Source: an uncultured Methylobacillus sp.
GTDB lineage: Bacteria; Pseudomonadota; Gammaproteobacteria; Burkholderiales; Methylophilaceae
Length of the DNA: 32,336 nt
Direction of reading: 5' to 3'
Assembly: GCA_946478965.1 (NCBI GenBank)
Contig: CAMLDQ010000020.1
Location: forward strand, 1-32,336
Within the stretch, counting starts at the first letter, position 1; the number at the start of each line of letters is the position of its first letter. Both the position numbers and the translations under genes were made by a program. Under the pieces are notes generated by a model that did no database searches, was not told where the DNA came from, and was given only the letters and a program-made list of their open reading frames with translations. Below, piece by piece: positions 7,670 through 16,712 of this stretch.

Positions 7670-9827
7670 GCAGCTTGCCTCCAGACAGGGCTTCCAGGAC
7701 TTGTTCCTTGGGACCATCGGCGATAATGCGGCCGCCATCGACGACGATCAGACGATCCACCAGCGTCAGCATGGACGCTCGGTGTGTCACCAGCAGCAGC
7801 GTCTTGTTTTCCAGATGCTGCGACAGGCGCATTTTCAAGTTCTCCTCGGAGCGGTTGTCGAGGGAGTTGCTGGGTTCGTCCAGCACCAGCAAGACCGGAT
7901 CGAGCAGCAGGGCACGGGCGACGGCGATGGATTGTCGCTGGCCGCCGGAAAGCCCTTCGCCGCGCTCACCGACCGGCATTTCGAATCCTAATGGGTGCCG
8001 ATTGACGAATTCGGTGACGCCGGCGATCTCGGCCGCGCGCAGCATGGCGCGGTCGTCCACATACGGGGCGCCGAAGACGATATTGCTCTTGACCGTGCCG
8101 AAGAACAGGATGGGGTCCTGGGCGACATAGGCAATGTTGCGGCGCAGGTCGGCCGGGTCGATCTGCTGCAGGTCCACACCATCCACCCAGACCGAGCCCG
8201 ATGTGGGCTGGTACAGTCCCATGATGAGTTTTTCGATGGTGGTCTTGCCGGAGCCGATGCGGCCGATGATCCCTACGCGCTCACCTGCGGCGATGCGGAA
8301 TGAAATGTTTTGCAGCGCGGCAACCGGTTGCTGAGGGTAGTTGAAGGTGACGTCCTTGAATTCGATCGACCCCTTGAAGGCCGGGCGATGGACGAAGCTC
8401 TTGCCGGCTTCGCGTTCCAGCGGCAAGGCCATCATGCGATTGATGCCTTCAAGTGCGGCACGTGCATGGTGAAAGCGTGTAATCAGGCCAGCGACCTGGG
8501 ACAGCGGCGCCAGCGCGCGGCCGGTCAGCATGGTGCAGGCGACGAGGGCGCCGACGGTCAGTTCGCGTTCGGCAATCAGGTTGACGCCCACAATGACGAC
8601 GCCGACGCTGGCCATTTGCTGCAGAAAGGTGGCAGCATTGACGTTGGCGGAGGAAAGCAGTCGCGCTTTCAGGCCCAGTTTGCCCAGGTGGCCGATCAGT
8701 TGCTCCCAGCGACGCTGCATCGGCCCTTCGGCCCCGATGGATTTCAGCGTTTCCAACCCCGTCAGGCTTTCGATCAAGGTCGACTGGCGCTGCGACGAGG
8801 TACGGAAGGTTTCCTGGATCACCTTACCCAGGGGTTTCTGCAGCATGAAGGACACGATCAGGATCAAGGGCACCGTGGCAATCGCCGGAAGTGCCGCCAG
8901 GCCACCGATCCAGCCGATGAGAATCAGGAACAGGATCAGGAACGGCAAATCCACCAGGGTGGTGATGGTGGCAGAGGTGATGAATTCGCGAAAGGATTCG
9001 AATTCCTGCAGGCTGCTGGCGAATGCCCCTACCGACAAGGGGCGCGATTCCATACGGATGCCCATTACTTTTTCAAAGATGTTCGCAGACAGGATCACGT
9101 CGATTTTCTTGCCGGCAATATCGATGAAGTAGCCGCGCAAACTGCGCATCACGAAGTCGAAGATGTAAACGACGCCGACCCCGATCGCCAGGACCCACAG
9201 GGTCTCGATCGTATTGTTGGGAACGACGCGGTCGTATACGTTCATGATGAAGAGCGGCATGACCAGCGCGAACAGATTGATCAGCAGAGAGGCTAGCAGC
9301 ACTTCGCTGTAGATTGGCCATGCCATTTTGACCGTGCCCCAGAACCAGTGTTTCGGTTTGGGTATGAAACTCGTTTCGGAGCGCTTGTCGAAGCTGAATG
9401 CTGGTTTGACGAAAATGGCGAAACCGGTATAACGCTCTTCCAGTTCTTTCAGTGCGACCTCGGCTTCACCAGCGCCGGATTCCGGAAACACGACCTTGGC
9501 ATGGTCATCATGGCGTTCCAGCAGGATGCAGGCCTGGCCATCTTCGAGCAACAGCACGGCCGGCAGGGTGAGATTGATGATCTTTTCCAGCGGGCGTTTC
9601 AGGATGTGGGCGCTGATGTCGGCACGGGCTGCGGCGCGGACGAACAGCTCCGGTGTCAGGCGCGAAGCCTCCAGAGGCAGGCCGGCAGTTAGCGACTGCA
9701 GCGAGAACGGCCGGTGCTGCATGCGGGTGAGGAGTACGAGGCAGTTTGCCAGCGGGTCGTCGGGGAGCAAGGCCTCCTTGGGGATAGTCCATGCTTTTTC
9801 GTTATTGCTGCTGCCTTCCGCGGTCAT
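7653..9827 (-). CDS. lapB: LapB, type I secretion ABC transporter (permease-ATPase)
   Basis: The product powers export of the RTX adhesin. The N-terminal ~135 residues look like the C39-peptidase-like domain of RTX exporters, with the catalytic cysteine apparently absent (proline at the aligned place in DDPLANC). These domains bind substrate without cutting it. A six-helix ABC membrane domain (about 160-450) and an ATPase domain with Walker A GRIGSGKTT, signature LSGGQRQ, Walker B LLVLDEPS and the switch histidine (LLVTHR) follow. The ATG at 9827 is preferred over upstream in-frame codons because GAGG sits seven bases before it. That gives 724 residues, the usual length. It is first in an operon with lapC. 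Confidence 0.94.
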   Translation of the reverse strand: MTAEGSSNNEKAWTIPKEALLPDDPLANCLVLLTRMQHRPFSLQSLTAGLPLEASRLTPELFVRAAARADISAHILKRPLEKIINLTLPAVLLLEDGQACILLERHDDHAKVVFPESGAGEAEVALKELEERYTGFAIFVKPAFSFDKRSETSFIPKPKHWFWGTVKMAWPIYSEVLLASLLINLFALVMPLFIMNVYDRVVPNNTIETLWVLAIGVGVVYIFDFVMRSLRGYFIDIAGKKIDVILSANIFEKVMGIRMESRPLSVGAFASSLQEFESFREFITSATITTLVDLPFLILFLILIGWIGGLAALPAIATVPLILIVSFMLQKPLGKVIQETFRTSSQRQSTLIESLTGLETLKSIGAEGPMQRRWEQLIGHLGKLGLKARLLSSANVNAATFLQQMASVGVVIVGVNLIAERELTVGALVACTMLTGRALAPLSQVAGLITRFHHARAALEGINRMMALPLEREAGKSFVHRPAFKGSIEFKDVTFNYPQQPVAALQNISFRIAAGERVGIIGRIGSGKTTIEKLIMGLYQPTSGSVWVDGVDLQQIDPADLRRNIAYVAQDPILFFGTVKSNIVFGAPYVDDRAMLRAAEIAGVTEFVNRHPLGFEMPVGERGEGLSGGQRQSIAVARALLLDPVLLVLDEPSNSLDNRSEENLKMRLSQHLENKTLLLVTHRASMLTLVDRLIVVDGGRIIADGPKEQVLEALSGGKLHVAKN

Positions 9828-9862
9828 TTTTATCCTCATCAGCACATTTGCAAACCGAATGG

Positions 9863-9871
9863 ATTCTAGCA
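9863..9871 (-). promoter_or_regulatory. Candidate extended -10 promoter of lapBC
   Basis: Read on the minus strand this is TGCTAGAAT, a five-of-six -10 hexamer with the extended TG. It lies about 36 bases upstream of the lapB start. No convincing -35 hexamer is seen. It falls in the 112-base gap downstream of uup, where no clear terminator was found, so readthrough from uup also remains possible. Confidence 0.4.
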
Positions 9872-9939
9872 TGCCAAACGCGAGGAATGACGCGCCTTCG
9901 GCAGAAAAAACACCCGCTATTTCATTGAAACGATGACAT

Positions 9940-11841
9940 TTATCCGCGGCGGGTTTCGAGGGCTTCCCAACGTGTCATGGCCTGCTCGATTTCCTGGTCG
10001 AGTGCGGCAAGACGCGTCTGCAGCTTCTTGACCTGCTGCGGGTTCGTGCGGTAGATGTCCGGGTCGGCCAAGGCCGCATTGATGGCCGTCTGCTCGGTTT
10101 CCAGCGCTTCGATTCTTTCCGGAAGCGCCGCCAGTTCCTGGGTTTCCTTGAAGCTGAGTTTGGTCGAGGTTGGCTTCTGTGCCGGTGCTTTGGGCGCAGG
10201 GGTGGGCCTGGCTTTTTCTGCGGCCGCCGTGGCTGCACGCTGTTCGGTAAAGCGCTGCCAGTCGTCGTAACCGCCGCCGAATTCCGTGAGCACGCCGTTG
10301 CCTTCGAATGCGATGACCTGCGTCACCGTGTTTTCCAGGAAGGCGCGGTCGTGGCTGACCAGGAACAGTGTCCCGGCAAAATCCTGCAGCAGCTCTTCCA
10401 GCAGTTCCAGCGTGTCGATGTCGAGGTCGTTGGTCGGCTCGTCCAGCACCAGCACATTGGCGGGGCGTGCGAACAGGCGGGCCAGCAGCAGGCGGTTGCG
10501 TTCGCCGCCGGACAGCATGCTGACCGGCGCGCGGGCGCGCTGCGGCGGGAACAGGAAATCTTCCAGATAACTGATCACATGTTTGCGCTCGTCGCCGATC
10601 TGCACGAAATCGGAGCCGGGGCTGATAGTGTCGGCCAGCGTCGCTTCATCGTTCAGTTGCTCGCGCATCTGGTCGAAGTAGGCGATGGTGAGGTTGGTGC
10701 CGCGCTTGATTTGGCCGCTGTCGGGCTCCAACTCGCCGAGGATCAGCTTGAGCAGCGTGGATTTTCCGGCGCCGTTGGGACCGAGCAAACCGATGCGGTC
10801 ACCCCTGACGATGCGGGTGCTGAAGTCGCGAATGACGGCTTTGTCGCCGAAGGACTTGCTGACGTGTTCCAACTCGGCGACCAGCTTGCCGGAGCGTTCG
10901 CCGGTGTCCAGCGCCAGTTTCACCGTGCCCTGGCGGTCGCGCCGGGCGGCACGCTCCAGCCGCAGCCGTTCCAGGCGACGCACGCGGCCTTCGTTACGGG
11001 TGCGGCGTGCTTCTACGCCCTTGCGGATCCAGACTTCTTCCTGCGCGAGGAATTTATCGAATTTGGCGTTTTGCTGGGCTTCCACTTCCAGCAGTTCGGC
11101 CTTCTTGAGCTGGTAGGCACTGAAATTGCCCTTGAATTCGGACAAATGGCCGCGATCCAGCTCGACGATGCGCGTTGCGAGGCGGTCGAGGAAGCGGCGG
11201 TCGTGGGTGATGAACAGCAGCGCACCGCTGAAATCGAGCAGCATGGTTTCCAGCCATTCGATTGCGGCAAGATCGAGGTGGTTGGTGGGTTCGTCCATCA
11301 GCAGGATTTCCGGTGCGGCGACCAGCGCGCGGGCCAGCGCGACGCGTTTGCGCCAGCCGCCCGAAAGGGTCGATACCAGGGTGTCGGTCGGCAGGCTGAG
11401 GCGTGACAGTACGGTTTCCACGCGCGCTTGCACTTGCCAGCCATCCTGCGCTTCCAGATCATGCTGCAGCCGTTGCATGTGTTCCAGCAATGCTGCGGTA
11501 TCGGCGTCCGGCTCGCCCATGGCATGCGAAACCTGATGGTAGTCGAGCAGGGTCTGGCGCAGGCTGCCAAGCCCTTCTGCGACGGCTTCGAACACGGTGT
11601 GCTCGGGGTCCAGCGGCGGTTCCTGCGGGACATAGGCGATGCGGATGCCCGGTTGCCGCCACACGCTGCCATCGTCCAGCTTGATCTCGCCGGCCATGGC
11701 CTTCAGCAAGCTGGATTTTCCGGTGCCGTTGCGTCCGATCAGGCCGACGCGCTCGCCGGGGTCGAGCTGGAAGTCGGCATGGTCGAGCAGTGGCGTGAGG
11801 CCGTAAGCCAGGCTGGCATTTTCGAGGGTGATGTAAGGCAT
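9940..11841 (-). CDS. uup: Uup, ABC-F family ATPase
   Basis: The 633-residue soluble protein has two ABC ATPase domains and no membrane segments. Domain 1 carries GRNGTGKSS, LSGGWRKR and LLMDEPTNHLD. Domain 2 carries GPNGAGKST, LSGGERNR and LVLDEPTNDLD. A charged linker between them and a C-terminal coiled coil (about 545-630, after a Pro/Ala/Lys-rich hinge) are the marks of Uup among ABC-F proteins. E. coli Uup is almost the same length and has the same DNA- or ribosome-binding coiled-coil tail. In E. coli Uup is linked to precise transposon excision and to replication and ribosome function. It starts 37 bases after the rep stop codon, so the two are probably cotranscribed. No strong ribosome site is evident before its ATG. 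Confidence 0.92.
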   Translation of the reverse strand: MPYITLENASLAYGLTPLLDHADFQLDPGERVGLIGRNGTGKSSLLKAMAGEIKLDDGSVWRQPGIRIAYVPQEPPLDPEHTVFEAVAEGLGSLRQTLLDYHQVSHAMGEPDADTAALLEHMQRLQHDLEAQDGWQVQARVETVLSRLSLPTDTLVSTLSGGWRKRVALARALVAAPEILLMDEPTNHLDLAAIEWLETMLLDFSGALLFITHDRRFLDRLATRIVELDRGHLSEFKGNFSAYQLKKAELLEVEAQQNAKFDKFLAQEEVWIRKGVEARRTRNEGRVRRLERLRLERAARRDRQGTVKLALDTGERSGKLVAELEHVSKSFGDKAVIRDFSTRIVRGDRIGLLGPNGAGKSTLLKLILGELEPDSGQIKRGTNLTIAYFDQMREQLNDEATLADTISPGSDFVQIGDERKHVISYLEDFLFPPQRARAPVSMLSGGERNRLLLARLFARPANVLVLDEPTNDLDIDTLELLEELLQDFAGTLFLVSHDRAFLENTVTQVIAFEGNGVLTEFGGGYDDWQRFTEQRAATAAAEKARPTPAPKAPAQKPTSTKLSFKETQELAALPERIEALETEQTAINAALADPDIYRTNPQQVKKLQTRLAALDQEIEQAMTRWEALETRRG

Positions 11842-11878
11842 GGCGGCATTTTACCGCGTTGCCGCCTGCCGTGCGGGC

Positions 11879-13870
11879 TTAGCCTTTACCCAGCATGGCC
11901 CGGATGCTGGCCATTGCCGCGCGGCCGGTTTCCTTGCTGGCGGCGGGGCCCCCGCCCGGCATGCCGGAATGCTTGACGTCGTCCTGCGGCAGTTCGTCGA
12001 TGAAGCGGCTGGGTTCGCAGGATTCGGTCTCGCCGGCTCGCTTGCGCTTCTTGCACCAGGAAATATGCAGCGAACGCTGGGCGCGGGTGATGCCGACGTA
12101 CATCAGGCGGCGTTCTTCCTCGATGCGGCCGGTATCGACCGATTCGCGGTGCGGCAAGATGCCTTCCTCGACGCCGATCAGGAACACGTGGCCGTATTCC
12201 AGTCCCTTGGAGGCGTGCAGTGTGGACAGCTTCACAGCATCGGGCTCGCCTTCCTCACGGCCCTCCAGCATGCTCATCAACGCGACCATCTGGGTTAGCT
12301 GCAGCAGATTGCGCTCGTCCTCATCGCCTTTTTTCGTCAGCCAGCCGACGAAGTCCATCACGTTCTTCCACTTGGTTTCGGCGGCGCGCGGCTCCTCGCT
12401 GTCGTAGAGGTGCATCTCGTACTGGATCGCCGTGAGCAGATCGTTCAGCACTTCGCCTGCCGGGTCCTTGGTGGAGCGCTCCTGCATGCGGTTGATGAAG
12501 TTGCAGAAAGTGAGCAGGTCGTCCAGTTGCTTGGCGCCGACCAGCTTCTGGAACTCGCCTTCGAAGGCTGCTTCGAACAACGAAACATGCTTCTGTGCGG
12601 CATATTCGCCCAGGCGCTCCAGCGTGGTGTTGCCGATGCCTTTCTTGGGGGTTGTTGCCGCGCGGATGAAGGCGGGGTCGTCGTCCTCGTTGGCGATCAG
12701 GCGCAGGTAGGCGACCAGGTCCTTGATCTCCGCCTTGTCGAAAAACGATTGTCCGCCGGACACGGTATAGGGCACCTTGTGTTCGCGCAATTTTTCTTCC
12801 AGCAGGCGTGACTGATGGTTGCCGCGGTACAGGATCGCGTAATCCAGGAATTTTGTACGATGCTCGAACTTGTGCGCGAGCAGCTTCAGCACCACGGTTT
12901 CGGCCTCGTGCTCGTCGTCCTTCATCGCCGCGACGGTGATCATGTCGCCAGTGCCATGCTCGCTCCACAACTGCTTCTCGAACAGCTTGGGATTATTGGC
13001 GATCACGGTGTTTGCGGCACGCAGGATGCGTACGGTGGAGCGGTAATTCTGCTCCAGCTTGATGACCTTCAGTTTGGGGAAGTCCACCGTCAGCTGGCGC
13101 AGGTTCTCCACGTCCGCACCGCGCCAGCCGTAGATGGCCTGGTCGTCGTCGCCTACCGCGGTGAAGCGCCCTTCGATACCGGTCAGTAGTTTCACCAGGC
13201 GGTACTGGCAGGCATTGGTGTCCTGGTATTCGTCGATCAGGAGGTATTTCAGCTTGCGTTGCCAGCGTTCCAGCGCCTCCGGATGCTGTTCGAACAGTTC
13301 CACCGGCAGCTTGATCAGATCGTCGAAGTCGACGGCCTGGTAGGCCTTCAGCGTCTGCTGGTAGAGATGGTAGACCTTGGCGGCAGCATGCGTATCATCT
13401 TCGTCGGCCGTCGCGGCGGCCTTGTCCGGCGAGACGAAGGCATTTTTCCAGTTGGAAATCTGCGTTTGCGTGCGACGCAGCAGCTGCTTGTCGGTGGTGG
13501 CCAGTATGTCGGCGAGGATTTTGAAGCTGTCCGAGGAATCCAGGATGGAGAACTGCGGCTTGTAGCCGAGCAGCTGTGCTTCCTGGCGCAGCATCTGCAG
13601 GCCGAGCGAGTGAAAGGTGGTGACGGTCAAGCCCTTGCTGGCTTTGCTGTCCAGCAGGGTGGCGACGCGTTCCTGCATTTCCCGTGCCGCCTTGTTGGTA
13701 AAGGTGATGGCGGCGATTTCCCTGGGCGCGTAGCCGCATTGCTCGATCAGGTGGGCAATCTTGTGCGTGATGACGCGTGTCTTGCCGCTGCCGGCGCCAG
13801 CCAGTACCAGCAGGGGACCATCCAGGTATTTGGCGGCTTCGCGTTGCGGAGGGTTGAGTTTGGAAAGCAC
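11879..13870 (-). CDS. rep: Rep, ATP-dependent 3'-5' DNA helicase
   Basis: This superfamily 1A helicase has all the main motifs: I (AGAGSGKT), II (LLIDEYQD), III (GDDDQAIYGWRGA), IV (LEQNYRS) and VI (VGITRAQRSL). At 663 residues it is close to E. coli Rep (about 670) and shorter than UvrD. The N-terminus (LNPPQREA) and overall sequence are Rep-like. Rep helps replication forks pass protein roadblocks. The start appears to be GTG at 13870 with a poor ribosome site. The C-terminus ends in a short Gly/Pro/Ala-rich tail. It is the first gene of a rep-uup operon and is transcribed away from the signalling operon. Confidence 0.93.
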   Translation of the reverse strand: MLSKLNPPQREAAKYLDGPLLVLAGAGSGKTRVITHKIAHLIEQCGYAPREIAAITFTNKAAREMQERVATLLDSKASKGLTVTTFHSLGLQMLRQEAQLLGYKPQFSILDSSDSFKILADILATTDKQLLRRTQTQISNWKNAFVSPDKAAATADEDDTHAAAKVYHLYQQTLKAYQAVDFDDLIKLPVELFEQHPEALERWQRKLKYLLIDEYQDTNACQYRLVKLLTGIEGRFTAVGDDDQAIYGWRGADVENLRQLTVDFPKLKVIKLEQNYRSTVRILRAANTVIANNPKLFEKQLWSEHGTGDMITVAAMKDDEHEAETVVLKLLAHKFEHRTKFLDYAILYRGNHQSRLLEEKLREHKVPYTVSGGQSFFDKAEIKDLVAYLRLIANEDDDPAFIRAATTPKKGIGNTTLERLGEYAAQKHVSLFEAAFEGEFQKLVGAKQLDDLLTFCNFINRMQERSTKDPAGEVLNDLLTAIQYEMHLYDSEEPRAAETKWKNVMDFVGWLTKKGDEDERNLLQLTQMVALMSMLEGREEGEPDAVKLSTLHASKGLEYGHVFLIGVEEGILPHRESVDTGRIEEERRLMYVGITRAQRSLHISWCKKRKRAGETESCEPSRFIDELPQDDVKHSGMPGGGPAASKETGRAAMASIRAMLGKG

Positions 13871-13901
13871 GGGATAACACAGGTCGAAACGAAGGCTGCA
13901 C

Positions 13902-13931
13902 AGTGTACCTGCATAGAAGGTGAGGCGTCAC
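13902..13931 (-). promoter_or_regulatory. Weak candidate promoter for rep
   Basis: On the minus strand GTGACG (13931-13926) and TACACT (13907-13902) are spaced 18 bases apart. Each matches four of six consensus positions. The -10 lies about 30 bases upstream of the rep GTG. The evidence is weak. Confidence 0.28.
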
Positions 13932-13976
13932 TTTCCTGTCGCGGCCTTCTGAATCCTTCTTGGCTTTAATGGCAAG

Positions 13977-14017
13977 TGCAAGCTACCCGATTGACTCTTG
14001 TAAATCGAAAGCTTGCA
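13977..14017. repeat. 8-bp inverted repeat in the divergent rep / signalling-operon region
   Basis: TGCAAGCT (13977-13984) and AGCTTGCA (14010-14017) are perfect inverted copies separated by 25 bases that contain TTGACT. The 232-base divergent region holds no gene. No convincing -10 element was found for the plus-strand operon. The repeat could be an operator or a hairpin. Confidence 0.4.
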
Positions 14018-14102
14018 TGTTCCAATTGACGGCATTGGAGCTCCTGCCCTTGAGGTGATGAAGGCATGCCGGTAACAATAACAAGAACTGGATGCGACAT
14101 GA

Positions 14103-16679
14103 ATGCGCAGGATCGAATGCCTGAAGTGTCGTCAGCATGGAGTCGCGGGCCGATGGGCGCCGCGGGGGGTGCTGATGTGCCCTGAGTCCTCATTCTTGCC
14201 GGAACCGTCCGAATTCAAATGGCTCCAGTCGCTCCCACCGCGTGCGGGGGCCGAAATTGCCGAACGCCTCTTCTCGTTACCCGAATTTTCCGGCTGTTTT
14301 CCGGAGCAGGCGCCGCCCGCGTCTTTGAAGCCGCGCCTGGCGGCTGCATTCGATTGCATGCTGAAAGCCGACCCGTGCCGGGAAGGCGCGACCTGTTTGC
14401 CGCCGGAGCTCGGCAGGCGCGCTTTGCTCTTGGCCTGCCGGCAGTTTCTGATTTCTCACTTGTGCCGCCTTGCCGGGATGCACGCAGGCGATCCCGAGCA
14501 GTTCGCAGCGGCCTGCGGGGTCCTGGCCAATCGGGTGCTGCATGAAATCGGGAGCCTGCCGGATTTGCTTCCGGTTTGCGAATTGTCTGACCGTGCCGTA
14601 CTGCATGCGCGTATCCAGCAAGTGCTGGCGCAGGCCGAACGCAATTCGGTCATGGCCGCTGTCATGGTGGTCGATCCCGATCGCTTCAAGGTCATCAACG
14701 ATGCGGTGGGGTTCGAAGTCGGCGACTGGGTGCTCGCTTTGGTGGCTGAGCGGTTGGCTCGCTGCGTCCGGGCGACAGATATGCTGGCGCGCCACGTTGG
14801 CGACGAGTTCGTGTTGGCGCTGGCCAACGGCGAACAGATCGAGGACCTGGCCCGCGTAGCGCGCGCCGTGCTTGCTGCATTCGTCGAGCCGTTCGAAGTG
14901 GCTGGGCAGCAGCTGACGCTGACGGCCAGCCTGGGTATCAGCGTGTTTCCTCGGGATGGGCAAGACATCCCCACGCTGTTGAGAAATGCCGATTTTGCAA
15001 CGCAACGCGCCAAGGAAGCGGGGGGAAATCGCTTCGAGTTTTTTACTGCAGAGGCAAACGAGGCGGCACAAAAGCGTATGCAGTTGGCGACCGAATTGCG
15101 GCTGGCGCTGGCGCGCAAGCAGTTTGCATTGCATTACCAGCCCCAGGTCGATATCGGCAGCAGGCGCGTGGTGGGGGTGGAGGCCTTGTTGCGTTGGGAG
15201 CATCCGCAACTGGGCCGGGTCTCGCCCGTGGAATTCGTCCCGGTGGCCGAACAGGACGGCCTGATTCTCGACATCGGTGCCTGGGTGCTGAAGACGGCTT
15301 GTGCCCAGGCAACAGCCTGGCAGGCGCGTGGCCTGCCTCCGGTGCGCATGTCTGTCAATCTTTCAGCACGCCATTTTCATGGCGACGGTATTGTCGACCT
15401 GGTCGCGGCAACGCTGCAGGCGAGCGGACTTGAGCCGCGCCACCTGGAGATCGAGGTGACCGAAGGCGTGCTGCTGCAGCACACCGAAGCCTGTATCGCG
15501 AATCTGGGCGCCCTGCGTGCCCTCGGGGTTCACTTCTCGGTGGATGACTTCGGTACCGGCTATTCCAGCCTCAGTTACCTGAAACGATTACCGGTCAATG
15601 CTGTCAAGATAGATCAGTCCTTCGTCAGGCACCTGACGTCGGAGCCTGGCGATGCGGCGCTGGTCAAAGCCGTGATTGCAATGGCGCACAGCCTGGGCCT
15701 GCGTGTGATCGCGGAAGGTGTCGAAACCGAGGGTCAGCTGGTGCAGTTGGCGCGGCTGCATTGCGAAGAAATCCAAGGTTATTATTTCAGCAAGCCGCTG
15801 CCGGCTGAGGAATGCACCCAGTTCCTGCAGGAATCCCATCTTCTGGTATTGCCGCAAAGTGAAGAAGAGGCGGCGGAGCGGGTGCTGCTGCTGGTGGATG
15901 ACGAGGTCAACATCACCAACGCGCTGCGGCGCTTGCTGCGCCAGGATGGCTACCGCATCCTGGTAGCGGACAGCGGCCATGCCGGGTTGGAACTGCTGGC
16001 AACTCATCAGGTCGGCGTCATCCTCTCCGACCAGCGCATGCCGGAGATGACCGGCGTGGAATTCCTGCGGCGGGTCAAGGACCTGTATCCGGATACCATG
16101 CGCATGGTGCTCTCTGGTTATACCGAGCTCAAGTCGGTGACGGACGCCATCAACGAGGGGGCCATCTACAAGTTCATCACCAAGCCGTGGGAGGATGACC
16201 TGCTGCGCGAGCATGTACGTGAAGCCTTCCAGCGTCTTGGCATGAAACAGGAGAACATGCGCCTTTCGGAGGAAATCGCCGAAGCCAACCGCAAGCTGTC
16301 CGAGGTCAACCGGAGACTGGAGCAGCGCGTGGAGGAAAAAACCCGGGAAATCCAGCACAGCCTGCGTGTGCTCAAGGTCTCGCAGGAGGTGCTGGATCAA
16401 TTGCCGGCGGCAGTCGTCGGGGTGGACATGGAAGGCCTGATTGTGATGGCCAACCAGCAGGCGGATGCCCTGTTTGCTGGCGGCGGCGAACCGTTGCTTG
16501 GCTGCGATGCCAGGGAGCGCCTGCCGGCGGTGCTGTGCGCCCGCCTGGACAGCGGGGTGTGCGAGCAGACATTGCGTTTCGACGATGGCCGCCTGATGCA
16601 GGTGATTTGTAGCCAACTGGGCGATAACAGCGTCGCCACGGGCATGGTGCTGGTCGTGTTGCCGTTGAGCGAGGCGTAG
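14103..16679 (+). CDS. GGDEF-EAL-receiver-PAS signalling protein
   Basis: This 858-residue cytoplasmic protein joins c-di-GMP domains to a phosphorelay receiver in an uncommon order. Residues 1-165 are unassigned. The GGDEF domain (about 170-325) reads VGDEF at 232-236 with an intact RATD inhibitory site (223-226). The EAL domain (about 335-585) looks active: EALLRW at 360, DDFGTGYSS at 481 and the KID and EGVE motifs. A receiver (about 595-715) follows, with Asp599/Asp600, phospho-acceptor Asp643 and Lys694 in KPWED. A coiled coil and a C-terminal PAS-like domain (about 765-858) end it. I expect a phosphodiesterase tuned by phosphorylation; cyclase activity is doubtful. The start is uncertain: ATG at 14175 after a G6 run is an alternative. 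HDOD follows after 33 bases. It is the first gene of the operon. Confidence 0.88.
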   Translation: MRRIECLKCRQHGVAGRWAPRGVLMCPESSFLPEPSEFKWLQSLPPRAGAEIAERLFSLPEFSGCFPEQAPPASLKPRLAAAFDCMLKADPCREGATCLPPELGRRALLLACRQFLISHLCRLAGMHAGDPEQFAAACGVLANRVLHEIGSLPDLLPVCELSDRAVLHARIQQVLAQAERNSVMAAVMVVDPDRFKVINDAVGFEVGDWVLALVAERLARCVRATDMLARHVGDEFVLALANGEQIEDLARVARAVLAAFVEPFEVAGQQLTLTASLGISVFPRDGQDIPTLLRNADFATQRAKEAGGNRFEFFTAEANEAAQKRMQLATELRLALARKQFALHYQPQVDIGSRRVVGVEALLRWEHPQLGRVSPVEFVPVAEQDGLILDIGAWVLKTACAQATAWQARGLPPVRMSVNLSARHFHGDGIVDLVAATLQASGLEPRHLEIEVTEGVLLQHTEACIANLGALRALGVHFSVDDFGTGYSSLSYLKRLPVNAVKIDQSFVRHLTSEPGDAALVKAVIAMAHSLGLRVIAEGVETEGQLVQLARLHCEEIQGYYFSKPLPAEECTQFLQESHLLVLPQSEEEAAERVLLLVDDEVNITNALRRLLRQDGYRILVADSGHAGLELLATHQVGVILSDQRMPEMTGVEFLRRVKDLYPDTMRMVLSGYTELKSVTDAINEGAIYKFITKPWEDDLLREHVREAFQRLGMKQENMRLSEEIAEANRKLSEVNRRLEQRVEEKTREIQHSLRVLKVSQEVLDQLPAAVVGVDMEGLIVMANQQADALFAGGGEPLLGCDARERLPAVLCARLDSGVCEQTLRFDDGRLMQVICSQLGDNSVATGMVLVVLPLSEA

Positions 16680-16712
16680 TGATGAAATCCATGCAGAGCA
16701 GAGGAGCGCGAC

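Noticed and set aside
8310..9296. A 328-codon plus-strand open frame
   Set aside because: It is the antisense of the lapB ATPase and membrane domains, and its composition (Gln, Asp, His, Gly-rich) is typical of shadow frames.
10351..11406. A 351-codon plus-strand open frame
   Set aside because: It is antisense to uup, which has two complete ABC domains. No independent support was found.
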